DNA of 25,507 nucleotides, taken from contig JBOGJG010000435.1 in NCBI GenBank assembly GCA_050747825.1, forward strand, positions 1-25,507, written 5' to 3'. Both the position numbers and the translations under genes were made by a program. Positions 13,864-21,068 of the stretch are shown piece by piece (position 1 is the first letter of the stretch; each line of letters starts with the position of its first letter). This DNA is from JBOGJG01 sp050747825. Its GTDB lineage: Bacteria; Acidobacteriota; UBA6911; RPQK01; JBOGJG01. A model generated the notes under the pieces. That model was not told where the DNA came from. It worked only from the letters and a program-made list of their open reading frames with translations, and searched no databases.

Positions 13864-14865
13864 ATGCAAATGAACCCTCTTTTTTTCTTTCTCGCACTTC
13901 TCCTGACAGGCTGTCAGCATCGGCCTTCTAACAAGATTCCCATTTCTGATCAGAACTCCATCTTCGAAGCTGATGCCCATCCCGTTCAATTGCTGGATCG
14001 TGGCGCCGGAGAAGGACCGGCCTGGCATCCGGAACTTGGTCTGCTCTTCAGCGGTAGCGGCCGGATTACCCGTTACGCCCGCGACGGTTCGGCCACCGTG
14101 TATCGGGAGCAGGTCTCGAACGGACTGATGTTCGATGCCAAGGGACGCCTTGTTGCCTGCGAACCGGGACTCAGGCGAGTGACCCGCAAAGAAGCCGACG
14201 GAACAATTATCGTCCTGACCGACCAATACGAAGGAAGTCGTTATAACAGTCCGAACGATTTAAGTATTGATTCCAGCGGGCGCATCTACTTTTCCGATCC
14301 GCGCTATGGTTCCCGCGACGGCATGGAAATGCGGGATGCGGATGACCGGGAGATTGAGGGAGTGTACCGGATCGATCCTGACGGCACCGTTAGCCGCGTC
14401 ATCACACACGAAGTGGATCGTCCGAACGGTGTCCTCGTTTCCCTCGATGGACGATTTCTTTATGTCGCTGACAACAACAACAATAATGAGGGTGGCGCCC
14501 GTAAGCTCTGGAAATTTGATCTTGATCCCGCCACCGGGGATGTGGACTTGGCCAGCCAAATACTGGTCTTCGACTGGGGCACTTCCAGAGGACCGGACGG
14601 AATGGCCCAGGACCGTCAGGGTCGGCTTTATGTGGCGGCTGGCTTGAACCAGGCGCATCTACCCTTCGAAACGGTTGAGCCGTTTCGGGCCGGCATCTAT
14701 GTATTGAGTCCGGACGGAGAACTGCTGGCGTTCGTTCCCGTTGGCAATGACGAGGTAACCAACTGTGCCTTCGGCGATGAGGACCTGCGGACGCTCTTCA
14801 TCACAGCGGGCGGAACTTTATGGTCGATCCGCACCAGTGTCCCGGGAGCCCCCGTCTGGCCTTGA
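13864..14865 (+). CDS. SMP-30/gluconolactonase family lipoprotein
   Basis: A 333-residue six-bladed propeller lactonase of the SMP-30/gluconolactonase/LRE family, expected to open sugar-acid lactones. The start ATG 13864 has AAGGAG eight bases upstream; the frame is open further up to 13762 but without support. The N-terminus MQMNPLFFFLALLLTGCQ is a lipoprotein signal with the LTGC lipobox, so the mature protein should be attached to a membrane facing the periplasm. Family motifs are GEGPAWHPE (metal-ligand Glu), NSPNDLSIDSSGRIYFSDPR (Asn ligand), RPNGVLVSLDGRFLYVAD and GPDGMAQDRQGRLYVA. A run of five Asn follows YVAD. It stands alone beside the dehydratase relic, its likely former pathway partner. 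Confidence 0.85.
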   Translation: MQMNPLFFFLALLLTGCQHRPSNKIPISDQNSIFEADAHPVQLLDRGAGEGPAWHPELGLLFSGSGRITRYARDGSATVYREQVSNGLMFDAKGRLVACEPGLRRVTRKEADGTIIVLTDQYEGSRYNSPNDLSIDSSGRIYFSDPRYGSRDGMEMRDADDREIEGVYRIDPDGTVSRVITHEVDRPNGVLVSLDGRFLYVADNNNNNEGGARKLWKFDLDPATGDVDLASQILVFDWGTSRGPDGMAQDRQGRLYVAAGLNQAHLPFETVEPFRAGIYVLSPDGELLAFVPVGNDEVTNCAFGDEDLRTLFITAGGTLWSIRTSVPGAPVWP

Positions 14866-15032
14866 ACGAGCGCGAGATCGCTCGCCCCACTTACAACCTC
14901 TTCCCAAAGAAATCGTCGCTTTCCCCCGTCTTTTTAGATGAGCTTTTGAATCAAACTTTAACCTCTGCTAAACGTTCAGAGGGGTCCGATGTCTATTCCG
15001 AGTTCCAAGATCGCCGCAGGTTACACTGGAGG
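14866..15032. other. Non-coding gap after the lactonase
   Basis: About 170 bases with no supported gene. There is a small inverted repeat just after the stop (GAGCGCGAGATCGCTC). Nothing else stands out before the hairpin at 15033. Confidence 0.4.
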
Positions 15033-15061
15033 CCCTCAGGTAAGCTATTATAGCCTGAGGG
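15033..15061. terminator. Hairpin between convergent lactonase and vapC genes
   Basis: CCCTCAGG (15033-15040) pairs exactly with CCTGAGGG (15054-15061). The 13-nt spacer carries its own small inverted repeat, GCTAT-T-ATAGC (15044-15054). The hairpin lies 14 bases past the vapC stop and between two genes that point at each other, the usual place for a bidirectional terminator. There is no clear T run on either side, so termination strength is uncertain. Confidence 0.4.
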
Positions 15062-15074
15062 GGACGGTAGTTCC

Positions 15075-15428
15075 TCAAGTGAGTTTCAACTCCGTCGCCG
15101 CAGCAGCAAGGGTCTTGTCAAGCGTCCACACCTTGCAATGTGCAAGTAGCGCGGAGGCAAGCAGGTGCATGTCGATCCAACCCAGGCCTCGGCCGGCGAG
15201 TTTTCGTTCAGCAATAAGGGTTAAAACCTCGTCGTGTTCGACAATCGGCGTAGCCGGTAACGCTCCCAATAGATTCAGTAATTCGTCTCGGTTGCGGAGT
15301 CTTCCGCAGGCCAGCTCGCCAATCACAAATCGATGGCAAAAAACCCTCCCTCCCTCGAGTAATACGGCCAGTCGCTCGTTGCCCTGCTTAAGATGTTCAA
15401 TCCAGACCGATGTATCGACTAATGTCAT
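15075..15428 (-). CDS. vapC: VapC-type PIN-domain toxin (ribonuclease)
   Basis: A 117-residue PIN-domain protein. The metal-binding acidic residues are visible: D5 in LVDTSVWIEHL, E38 in VIGELACG, D86 in GWIDMHLLASAL and D104 in WTLDKTLA. VapC toxins are Mg-dependent RNases, often cutting tRNA or rRNA, held in check by VapB. ATG 15428 overlaps the vapB stop by one base (TGATG); a GTG three bases earlier (15431) is an alternative. The length and motif set are complete, so the toxin looks functional. Confidence 0.9.
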   Translation of the reverse strand: MTLVDTSVWIEHLKQGNERLAVLLEGGRVFCHRFVIGELACGRLRNRDELLNLLGALPATPIVEHDEVLTLIAERKLAGRGLGWIDMHLLASALLAHCKVWTLDKTLAAAATELKLT

Positions 15429-15631
15429 CACGCTGCTGGAGATCGGCGTCGGGGAATCGGCTTGATCTCTTTCTCGGTTCCACCGAGTGCAGCAAGACGG
15501 CGAGCACTCTCCAGCGCAATGAGTGCCTCTAGGCCTCGTCGAACCAGAGCCGTCTTTTCCGTCGTGCCGGTCAACTTCGCCGCCTTCTCCAGCAACTCAA
15601 CATCGATGTTCAGAGTTGTGCGCATATGCAT
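15428..15631 (-). CDS. vapB: VapB-type antitoxin
   Basis: A 67-residue antitoxin of the VapB family that pairs with PIN toxins. The N-terminus MRTTLNIDVELLEKAAKLTG is a ribbon-helix-helix-like DNA-binding segment followed by the helix KTALVRRGLEALIALESARR; the basic, proline-containing tail KPIPRRRSPAA is the likely toxin-binding end. The start may be ATG 15631 (MHMRTT) or ATG 15625 (MRTT, the more usual family start); neither has a ribosome site. It precedes vapC with a one-base overlap. Inverted ATGCAT repeats lie at its start codon, so autoregulation by the VapBC complex is likely. Confidence 0.9.
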   Translation of the reverse strand: MHMRTTLNIDVELLEKAAKLTGTTEKTALVRRGLEALIALESARRLAALGGTEKEIKPIPRRRSPAA

Positions 15632-15661
15632 AAAGATGCATCAAACGTGCAGATATGTCAA
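15626..15661 (-). promoter_or_regulatory. vapBC promoter/operator candidate
   Basis: On the minus strand a perfect -35 box TTGACA is at 15661-15656. About 14 bases later come two ATGCAT words (15641-15636 and 15631-15626) separated by four bases, making an inverted repeat that covers the upstream ATG of vapB. No good -10 box is present at the ideal spacing (CATCTT is the nearest at 17 bp). VapBC complexes commonly repress their own promoter through such repeats. Confidence 0.45.
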
Positions 15662-15681
15662 CTCCGAAAGCACCTTACCTG

Positions 15682-15735
15682 GGGCGGTGACCATTCAGTG
15701 GGCGGTGACCATTCAGTCACCAGTGACCACGGGCG
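15682..15735. repeat. 18-bp periodic repeat upstream of vapBC
   Basis: GGGCGGTGACCATTCAGT occurs twice in perfect tandem at 15682-15699 and 15700-15717. The core GTGACCA then appears a third time at exactly the same 18-bp step (GTGACC starts at 15687, 15705 and 15723). An inverted GTCACC at 15716-15721 makes a GGTGAC...GTCACC pair with 15704-15709. The array begins about 20 bases upstream of the vapBC -35 candidate. Confidence 0.6.
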
Positions 15736-15797
15736 GACTCGCTGACTGGCCCAACTCGTATTTGCCGCGAGACCGACTGGATGAGTTGGCGAGTCCG
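15734..15797. other. Compound stem-loop element
   Basis: CGGACTCG (15734-15741) pairs with CGAGTCCG (15790-15797), and CCAACTC (15751-15757) pairs with GAGTTGG (15783-15789). On the right side the two arms touch without a gap; on the left a 9-base bulge separates them. That makes a 15-bp two-part stem with a 25-base loop. No coding frame explains it. From 15798 to 15920 I see no gene. Confidence 0.5.
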
Positions 15798-15920
15798 ACC
15801 GGTGCTTCAACGGCTCGCATTCGGAGTTAGGGATGAACGGGACTGGCCGTCGATGACCGATAAGCAGGAGTGGCTCCGCCATCGCGAGTCGTCTGGTCGT
15901 GCGCTTTAACCGGGGGGCTG

Positions 15921-16633
15921 TCACTCGTCCGTTTCCAGCATCTTCAGATACGCGGCCAGGGTTTGGACATTTTGAGCAAAGGTCTGAGATGAGATGATTT
16001 GCTGCCTCGGGACCTCCCGGTCCTCGGAAGATCTGCAGGGTTTCGTTTTCCCGCATGAGGAATGTGCGATCTCCAAGGGTGCCCACTATGTCCTCCGCGG
16101 CGAAGACTGAGACGATCCGATCCTGCCGCCCGATGCTTCCCGCTTCAATCCAGGCGCCCCGCTCGTCCAGCGCATTCAGAATGGCACGAACCCGCGAGGC
16201 CAGTTCTTCTCTCGAACGAGCACCAGGCGGAATGGATCCGGCCTGACGGCCGGCGCCGATCGGCAGGGCGTCACGGCTCCAGGGCGAGAGCCCGCTGACC
16301 CGGTCAGGGCGGTCGGAGTCGGAAGAGCACTTGGAGATGATCTCTCTCGTCCACCCCGAGTAATCGGCCTGTCGCCACTTGTCTACGCCTGCTCCGCCCT
16401 GCCACAGAAGCTGCCCTTTGCCGTCCTCGACGATGGACTGGAAGACTCCGTCCGGCCACCTACCAGGCATAGTGCCGGCCCGCCGTCGAGCCAACCTGGC
16501 TGTAACCGATCACCTGAGTACAGCGGAAGCAGGATTCCTGAGCCGCCTGCGTCTCCAAGAGCGCGTACTCGGGAATCATCAACGTGCTTCCCATCCAGAG
16601 GAGAGCCCCAAGAAGTATTTTGATTGCTTTCAT
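15921..16633 (-). pseudogene. Broken gene for a secreted protein of unknown family
   Basis: Three successive frames on the minus strand fit together as one former protein of about 235 residues. The first starts at ATG 16633 with a signal peptide (MKAIKILLGALLWMGSTLMI, then a CFRC pair) and ends at TAG near 16466. The second, entered near 16480, carries WPDGVFQSIVEDGKGQLLWQ, GGAGVDKW, LDERGAWIEAGSIGRQDR and ENETLQIFRG. The third, entered near 16010, carries QQIISSQTFAQNVQTLAAYL and ends at TGA 15923-15921. Two one-base shifts are needed. I do not recognise the family. The middle frame runs on to 15658 as meaningless sequence, so a single long reading there is misleading. GAGG lies eight bases before the ATG. 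Confidence 0.65.
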
Positions 16634-16958
16634 TGATCTGCCTCGAGTGTATATCCGTCCAAATCAGCTCCTTTCAGTCTATTTACCACGAGAAATGATC
16701 ACTTCCAGATCTTTTAGAATCTCGGCGACTCGAGAACGGAAGAAAATTCTTTCCTTGAACCATGAAGTAAATCACGGACTCCAAGCAGTGGTGCAATCGG
16801 TTGCGGCTCAGGCACCCATTACCTTCCTGAGTCGATTCCACCGATCCCGCACACTTCCCGATTCTTCCTGTGCGAGAGCTTCCGTCCATCCAAATTCTTA
16901 GTGTAGTGTCTCCGAAATAGGTTGACAATTGCCGGGTGGGGCTTGCGCGCCCAAATCG
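16634..16958. other. Non-coding gap between the broken secreted-protein gene and the TonB receptor gene
   Basis: About 325 bases without a supported gene. An 81-codon minus-strand frame at 16683-16928 has no recognisable motif. The stretch 16902-16927 begins TGTAG and ends GACA, resembling an insertion-sequence terminus in style, but no matching partner or transposase is present in the window. Confidence 0.4.
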
Positions 16959-19900
16959 CTAAAATTCAAAGCGCAGGCCCAGCATAATCTCGCGAGGGCC
17001 AGCAAAGTCGGATCTAGAGTAGATCGAGTCGATGGTGGCCCGGGATCCCGGATTGGAGATGTTCATCTCGGGCACATCGAAACTGGGATTGCCCCACGCG
17101 TTGGTGGCGGTGGCCTGAACGCGCAGCCAGCTTTCGTCCCCGATCTGAAAGCGTTTGAACAATCCGAAGTCGAAGACCGCTCTGCCTGGCCCTACGATAA
17201 TGCCCGCGCCGGCATTTCCAAAACGGCCGTTCGGCGGGACCACAAAGGCGCCCGCGTCAAACCAGCCATCAATGGAGCGTTGATCCGAAGGCAAGTTTCC
17301 GTCCCCGATGCGGTCCGGCCTCCCGCCGAAAGTGTCGGTGTTGGAGGGATCCGAGCCCGAGAATTCCGGTGTCAGAAATTGTCCGGTCTGGCCGATAAAG
17401 GTGCTGCTGATTTTCCAGCCGCCCAGGAGGTGATCCAGAAAGCCCTGCCCCATTGAAAAACGACGGCCTGCGCCAAAAGGCAATTCCCAGATCAAATTGG
17501 CAATCAGCCGGTGACGGGGGCTATAGCGGGTGTTTCCCCGTTCACAGGCGCGGCAAAAGGCGTTTTCGATTATGATTCCGCGCTCCACATTCCCGTCGTC
17601 GTCCACGTCTGCGAGACTCTTAGCCCAGGTCCAGTTGGTCTGAAAGTACAGGCCTCCCCTCATTTTCCGCTCAAGATTCACGGACAGGGCGTTGTAGCTG
17701 GAATTGCCTCCGTTGTCGGTCATCCTGAGTTCGCCGAAAAATGGAAGCGGCCGCCGATCGTTTGAAAAAGGTTCGGTGCTGGGAGGAGGCTGGTTAGTGT
17801 TGCGACGAAAAGTCAGTTGAGTCCCTTTGGAACCGATATAGGAGAGGCGCAGGCCGGTATTGAAGCCGATATCCTGTTCCAGAGTCAAGTTCCACTGCTG
17901 AATGTACGGATTGACCACATCGGGCGCCGTGAAGCGGAACTGAATCGCTCCCATTGTTTCCTGTCCCAGAAAGGGATCGTCGAAAGTCAGGACCGCTTCC
18001 CCACCTTCGATGCTGTTTCTGAACCTCCGTTCCACAGTAAAAGGCCCGCTAAAGATCTGATTGGCCGTAATGCCCGAGGTAAAATCGTCGTAGTAAATGC
18101 CGTAGCCGCCCCGAACGACCGATCGGGCATTGCTAAAGGGCCGAAAGGCGAAACCCAGCCGGGGAGCGAAGTTGTTTTTATCTCCAGCACGCAGGCCTCT
18201 TCCCGGAAATCCCGCCTCATCCGCCGTGAGGATGGGGATTTCTTCCGGAAAGCTCGGGTCAACTTTGGCCAAACTCGCTTCCGAAGGCACGACCACGCTT
18301 CCGGTGGCTGGATCGAAACTGGAGAATACGTCGAACTTGTCCACCTGCGGACTGTTGTAATCCCAGCGAATTCCATAATTAAGAGTGAGTCGCGGCGTCA
18401 GGTTAAAATCATCTTGAAAGAACCAGTTCAGGTGGTAATAGCGGATATAAACCGTATCTCGCTCGGTTTCCACGAAAGTGGTCTGGGGAAGTCCCAGCAA
18501 GAAGTCGGCGTAGGAGAAGCCGGTGAAAGTCTTCTTGAAATCGTAACGCCCGCCGTCTCCAAACCGGTAACTCGTGTATCGCTGAGGCACAAAAGCTATA
18601 CCCATCTTGTAGGTATGACGGCCTTTGATCCATGTCAGGTTGTCCGAGATCTGAGCGATTTCTTCTATGTAGTTGGTGGGACCTGCGATTCCAACTCGAT
18701 GAAAGCCGCTGATGCGCACATCAGGCGGCGCAAAATCGTCCGAAGGGGGCTCCGGCAAGCCCTGGATGCCCAGCATGTCGATCAGCTGATTGGGATCCAC
18801 AGGCAAATTTCTGCGGTCGGCATGGCGGCGCCCATAGCTCAGGATGAATTCGTTGATCAGAGCCGGCGAGAGCGTCCAGGTGTCGGAAACGGCCATTTGC
18901 GCGCCGGTGCTTCTTTGCCGCCGGAATCCGATGATGTCGGGCGGAAGCCCTCCTTCCAGATTGCCCGGAAGGCGGACGTTATACATGAGGCGCCAGTAAA
19001 GACCGTGCTTCTCAAACACATTGAAGTCCAAACGATTTACAAACTGATGCAGTTCATCCAGGCTCGCAAAACTGCCGCGAAAGTTGTCTGTGAACGAATC
19101 AGGGGGGCCGAAATTGGGTTCGGGGAAAAAACGCTCCTGCCAGGCCAGTGAGCTGGGGTGCAGCATTTCGGCTGGGATGTTGTTGTTGGGGAACGCTTCT
19201 CCTGTAAAAGGGTTGATGATGTCGATGTCCAACTCGGAGAAGTCCCCTTCGCGCATTTTTAAAGTGGGCAGGTTGGGCGTAATCACGTCGGGTCTGCTGT
19301 CGCGGTCGTAGTCATAAGAAAAGAAAAAGAAAGCCTTATCCCGTACGATCGGTCCACCTAGGGAACCCCCCACCTGGTTGTTCTGGGTGAACAGTTCCTC
19401 ACCTGTCTGTGGATCGATGGGTCCGCGGGTACGGGCAAAGAATGGGCGCGCCGAGAGAGCGCTGTGGATGTTATTCCAAAAGAGTGTGCCGTGAAACTCG
19501 TTGCCTCCCGATTTGGTGACGGCCGTGACGTTGCCCAGCTCACTGAACTCCGCCCTGGCATTCACGTATTCAAAACGCACTTCCTGCAGGGACTCGAAAG
19601 AGGGGTTTAAGGGGCCCAATTGATTAGCGAAGGCCGGAGAATTCGAGCTGGCCCCATCGACATAGAAATGAGTCGTGCTGGCTCGGCCCCCTCCGAAGGT
19701 ACGGCGCGAGCCGCCGCCCTGAACGGCCGTGGGGGTCAGCCAGGTCAATTTGTACAATGGCGCCGGGCCGTGAATGTTGGTCGGTAGATCGCGCAGCTCC
19801 CGAAAGGTTCGGCTCTGGGCTATGGTCGGGTTCTCCGAATTCACCACCGGCGCTCCAGATTCCACTGTCACCTCGGTGGCCAGCTCTCCAACCTCCAGTT

Positions 19901-20231
19901 GGATGTCGATCCGCACCGTTTCAAGGGCCCCGACATCGATGTCCTCGTGTACGAACCTCTTGAAACCGGACAGTTCTGCGCTGACCGAGTAAGAACCCGG
20001 AACCAGATGAGTGCCCCTGTAGTTGCCACGGTCGCCGGAAATAACCGTCCTGCTGACATTTGTCGCCTGATTGCTCACCGTCACTGAAACCCCCGGCACG
20101 ACAGCCCCCGTATCGTCTGAAACAGTGCCGGTGATCTCACCAAACGTGACCTGAGCCTGGGCGAACCAGAAAGTTGAACAGATTACGGGCACAGAAACAA
20201 GCGCCCGCCGGAAGATTCCTTCGCCTTTCAT
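16959..20231 (-). CDS. TonB-dependent receptor with carboxypeptidase-regulatory-like domain (Oar-like)
   Basis: A 1,090-residue outer-membrane protein. A signal peptide (about residues 1-26, ending FAQAQ) is followed by a CarboxypepD_reg-like Ig fold at about 28-110, with GEITGTVSDDTGAVVPGVSV and VPGSYSVSAELSGFKR. A plug domain follows, with FYVDGASSNSPAF and VTAVTKSGGNEFHGTLFW, then a long barrel (SYDYDRDSRP, LNYGIRWDYNSPQ, NFAPRLGFAFRPF, SYNALSVNLERKM) ending in LGLRFEF with a C-terminal Phe. Such proteins are abundant in Acidobacteriota and probably take up large or complexed substrates; the ligand is unknown. ATG 20231 has GGAGG seven bases upstream; a TTG at 20252 is less likely. Intact over 3.3 kb with no frameshift. 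Confidence 0.92.
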   Translation of the reverse strand: MKGEGIFRRALVSVPVICSTFWFAQAQVTFGEITGTVSDDTGAVVPGVSVTVSNQATNVSRTVISGDRGNYRGTHLVPGSYSVSAELSGFKRFVHEDIDVGALETVRIDIQLEVGELATEVTVESGAPVVNSENPTIAQSRTFRELRDLPTNIHGPAPLYKLTWLTPTAVQGGGSRRTFGGGRASTTHFYVDGASSNSPAFANQLGPLNPSFESLQEVRFEYVNARAEFSELGNVTAVTKSGGNEFHGTLFWNNIHSALSARPFFARTRGPIDPQTGEELFTQNNQVGGSLGGPIVRDKAFFFFSYDYDRDSRPDVITPNLPTLKMREGDFSELDIDIINPFTGEAFPNNNIPAEMLHPSSLAWQERFFPEPNFGPPDSFTDNFRGSFASLDELHQFVNRLDFNVFEKHGLYWRLMYNVRLPGNLEGGLPPDIIGFRRQRSTGAQMAVSDTWTLSPALINEFILSYGRRHADRRNLPVDPNQLIDMLGIQGLPEPPSDDFAPPDVRISGFHRVGIAGPTNYIEEIAQISDNLTWIKGRHTYKMGIAFVPQRYTSYRFGDGGRYDFKKTFTGFSYADFLLGLPQTTFVETERDTVYIRYYHLNWFFQDDFNLTPRLTLNYGIRWDYNSPQVDKFDVFSSFDPATGSVVVPSEASLAKVDPSFPEEIPILTADEAGFPGRGLRAGDKNNFAPRLGFAFRPFSNARSVVRGGYGIYYDDFTSGITANQIFSGPFTVERRFRNSIEGGEAVLTFDDPFLGQETMGAIQFRFTAPDVVNPYIQQWNLTLEQDIGFNTGLRLSYIGSKGTQLTFRRNTNQPPPSTEPFSNDRRPLPFFGELRMTDNGGNSSYNALSVNLERKMRGGLYFQTNWTWAKSLADVDDDGNVERGIIIENAFCRACERGNTRYSPRHRLIANLIWELPFGAGRRFSMGQGFLDHLLGGWKISSTFIGQTGQFLTPEFSGSDPSNTDTFGGRPDRIGDGNLPSDQRSIDGWFDAGAFVVPPNGRFGNAGAGIIVGPGRAVFDFGLFKRFQIGDESWLRVQATATNAWGNPSFDVPEMNISNPGSRATIDSIYSRSDFAGPREIMLGLRFEF

Positions 20232-20252
20232 TGCCTTTCCTCCATGAAGCAA

Positions 20253-20281
20253 AGTTAGTGCACTGGCCTAACCCGAGTCAA
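20253..20281 (-). promoter_or_regulatory. Promoter candidate for the TonB-dependent receptor
   Basis: On the minus strand TTGACT (20281-20276) is a good -35 match. Seventeen bases later is CTAACT, a weak -10, followed by the GGAGG ribosome site and ATG 20231. The gap between the CRTAC1 relic and this gene is only about 90 bases, so a separate promoter is reasonable. Confidence 0.35.
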
Positions 20282-20317
20282 GCAGAAATCCAACTATACG
20301 GATGGAGGGTGGGGACT

Positions 20318-21068
20318 TTAATCCAATAAATTGATTAGTCGGGCAGGAAAATCCAAAAACTCCAAGAACGGTCTTTGCATTTGGTATTTACCGTCCCTTT
20401 TCTCCGGACTCAGTTCCCTGGTCCTGCGGAAATTGCCCGGCTTCCGCAGGTACAGGGCAACTTTTACCGTCTCGCCAGGCCAGAGCGTGGTGATCGACCC
20501 GGTGTTGGCTGCGCTTTGAAGCAGAGACTGGATCAAGCCGCGAGGCTCCTCCTGAGCTTGAAGCCCCGGTCATGGCGGTACAGCGCATTGTATTCGTCTG
20601 AAAAGTTGGTGACAAAGAGGTCGAGCAGACCATTGGCGTCATAATCTCCGACCGCGATTCCCATGGACCCTTGTTCACTCCCGTCTTCCGCCACGGCCGT
20701 TCCTGAGAGAAGTCCCAGTTCAGAAAAAGTCCCGTCTCCATTGTTGCGGTAAAGTTTATTGGCGCCAAGACATGTGACAAGAAGATCGACCCATCCGTCG
20801 CCGTCGTAATCTCCTGCACAAGCTCCCATCCCCCAGCCGGGATACGCGACCCCGGCTTGATCCGTCACGTTGCTGAAAGTTCCATCTCTATTATTGCGAT
20901 AGAGCTCATCGATTCGACAATGTACTTCTTGTCCGGCGCTGAGTGGTGCTCAAAAGTGATGCCCGCCTGCTTTGTAATATCCAAGAACTGAACGGACTGA
21001 CCGGAGCCGGCCGGAATAAAGGGGATCAGTGGCAAGAAGATCGCCAGGGACCTGATGTTTCGGATCAT
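20318..21068 (-). pseudogene. Collapsed CRTAC1 / FG-GAP (VCBS) repeat protein gene
   Basis: The first piece starts at ATG 21068 with a signal peptide (RSLAIFLPLIPFIPAGSGQS) and the opening FLDITKQAGITFEHHSAPDK then KYIVESMS, typical of ASPIC/UnbV-CRTAC1 proteins. It then meets YRNNRDGTFSNVTDQAGV in another frame, missing the segment that normally separates them (GGVAFFDYDNDG-type). The second piece (20910-20533) has two calcium-type repeats, AGDYDGDGWVDLLVTCLGAN and VGDYDANGLLDLFVTNFSDE. The third piece (20536-20318) contains GSITTLWPGETVKV, like the RNA-free C-terminal ASPIC segment. So at least two internal deletions and two or three frame changes. The start codon overlaps the transglutaminase gene stop (ATGA), so it was part of that operon. 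Confidence 0.75.

Noticed and set aside
15658..16494. Single 278-codon minus-strand gene
   Set aside because: Only its middle is protein-like; the real start and end are in other frames, so it is treated as part of a frameshifted gene at 15921-16633.
16902..16927. Insertion-sequence-like terminus beginning TGTAG and ending GACA
   Set aside because: No partner end, no target duplication and no transposase are present; the resemblance is only in style.
17817..19151. 444-codon plus-strand frame within the TonB receptor gene
   Set aside because: It is antisense to an intact barrel domain and has no recognisable motif.
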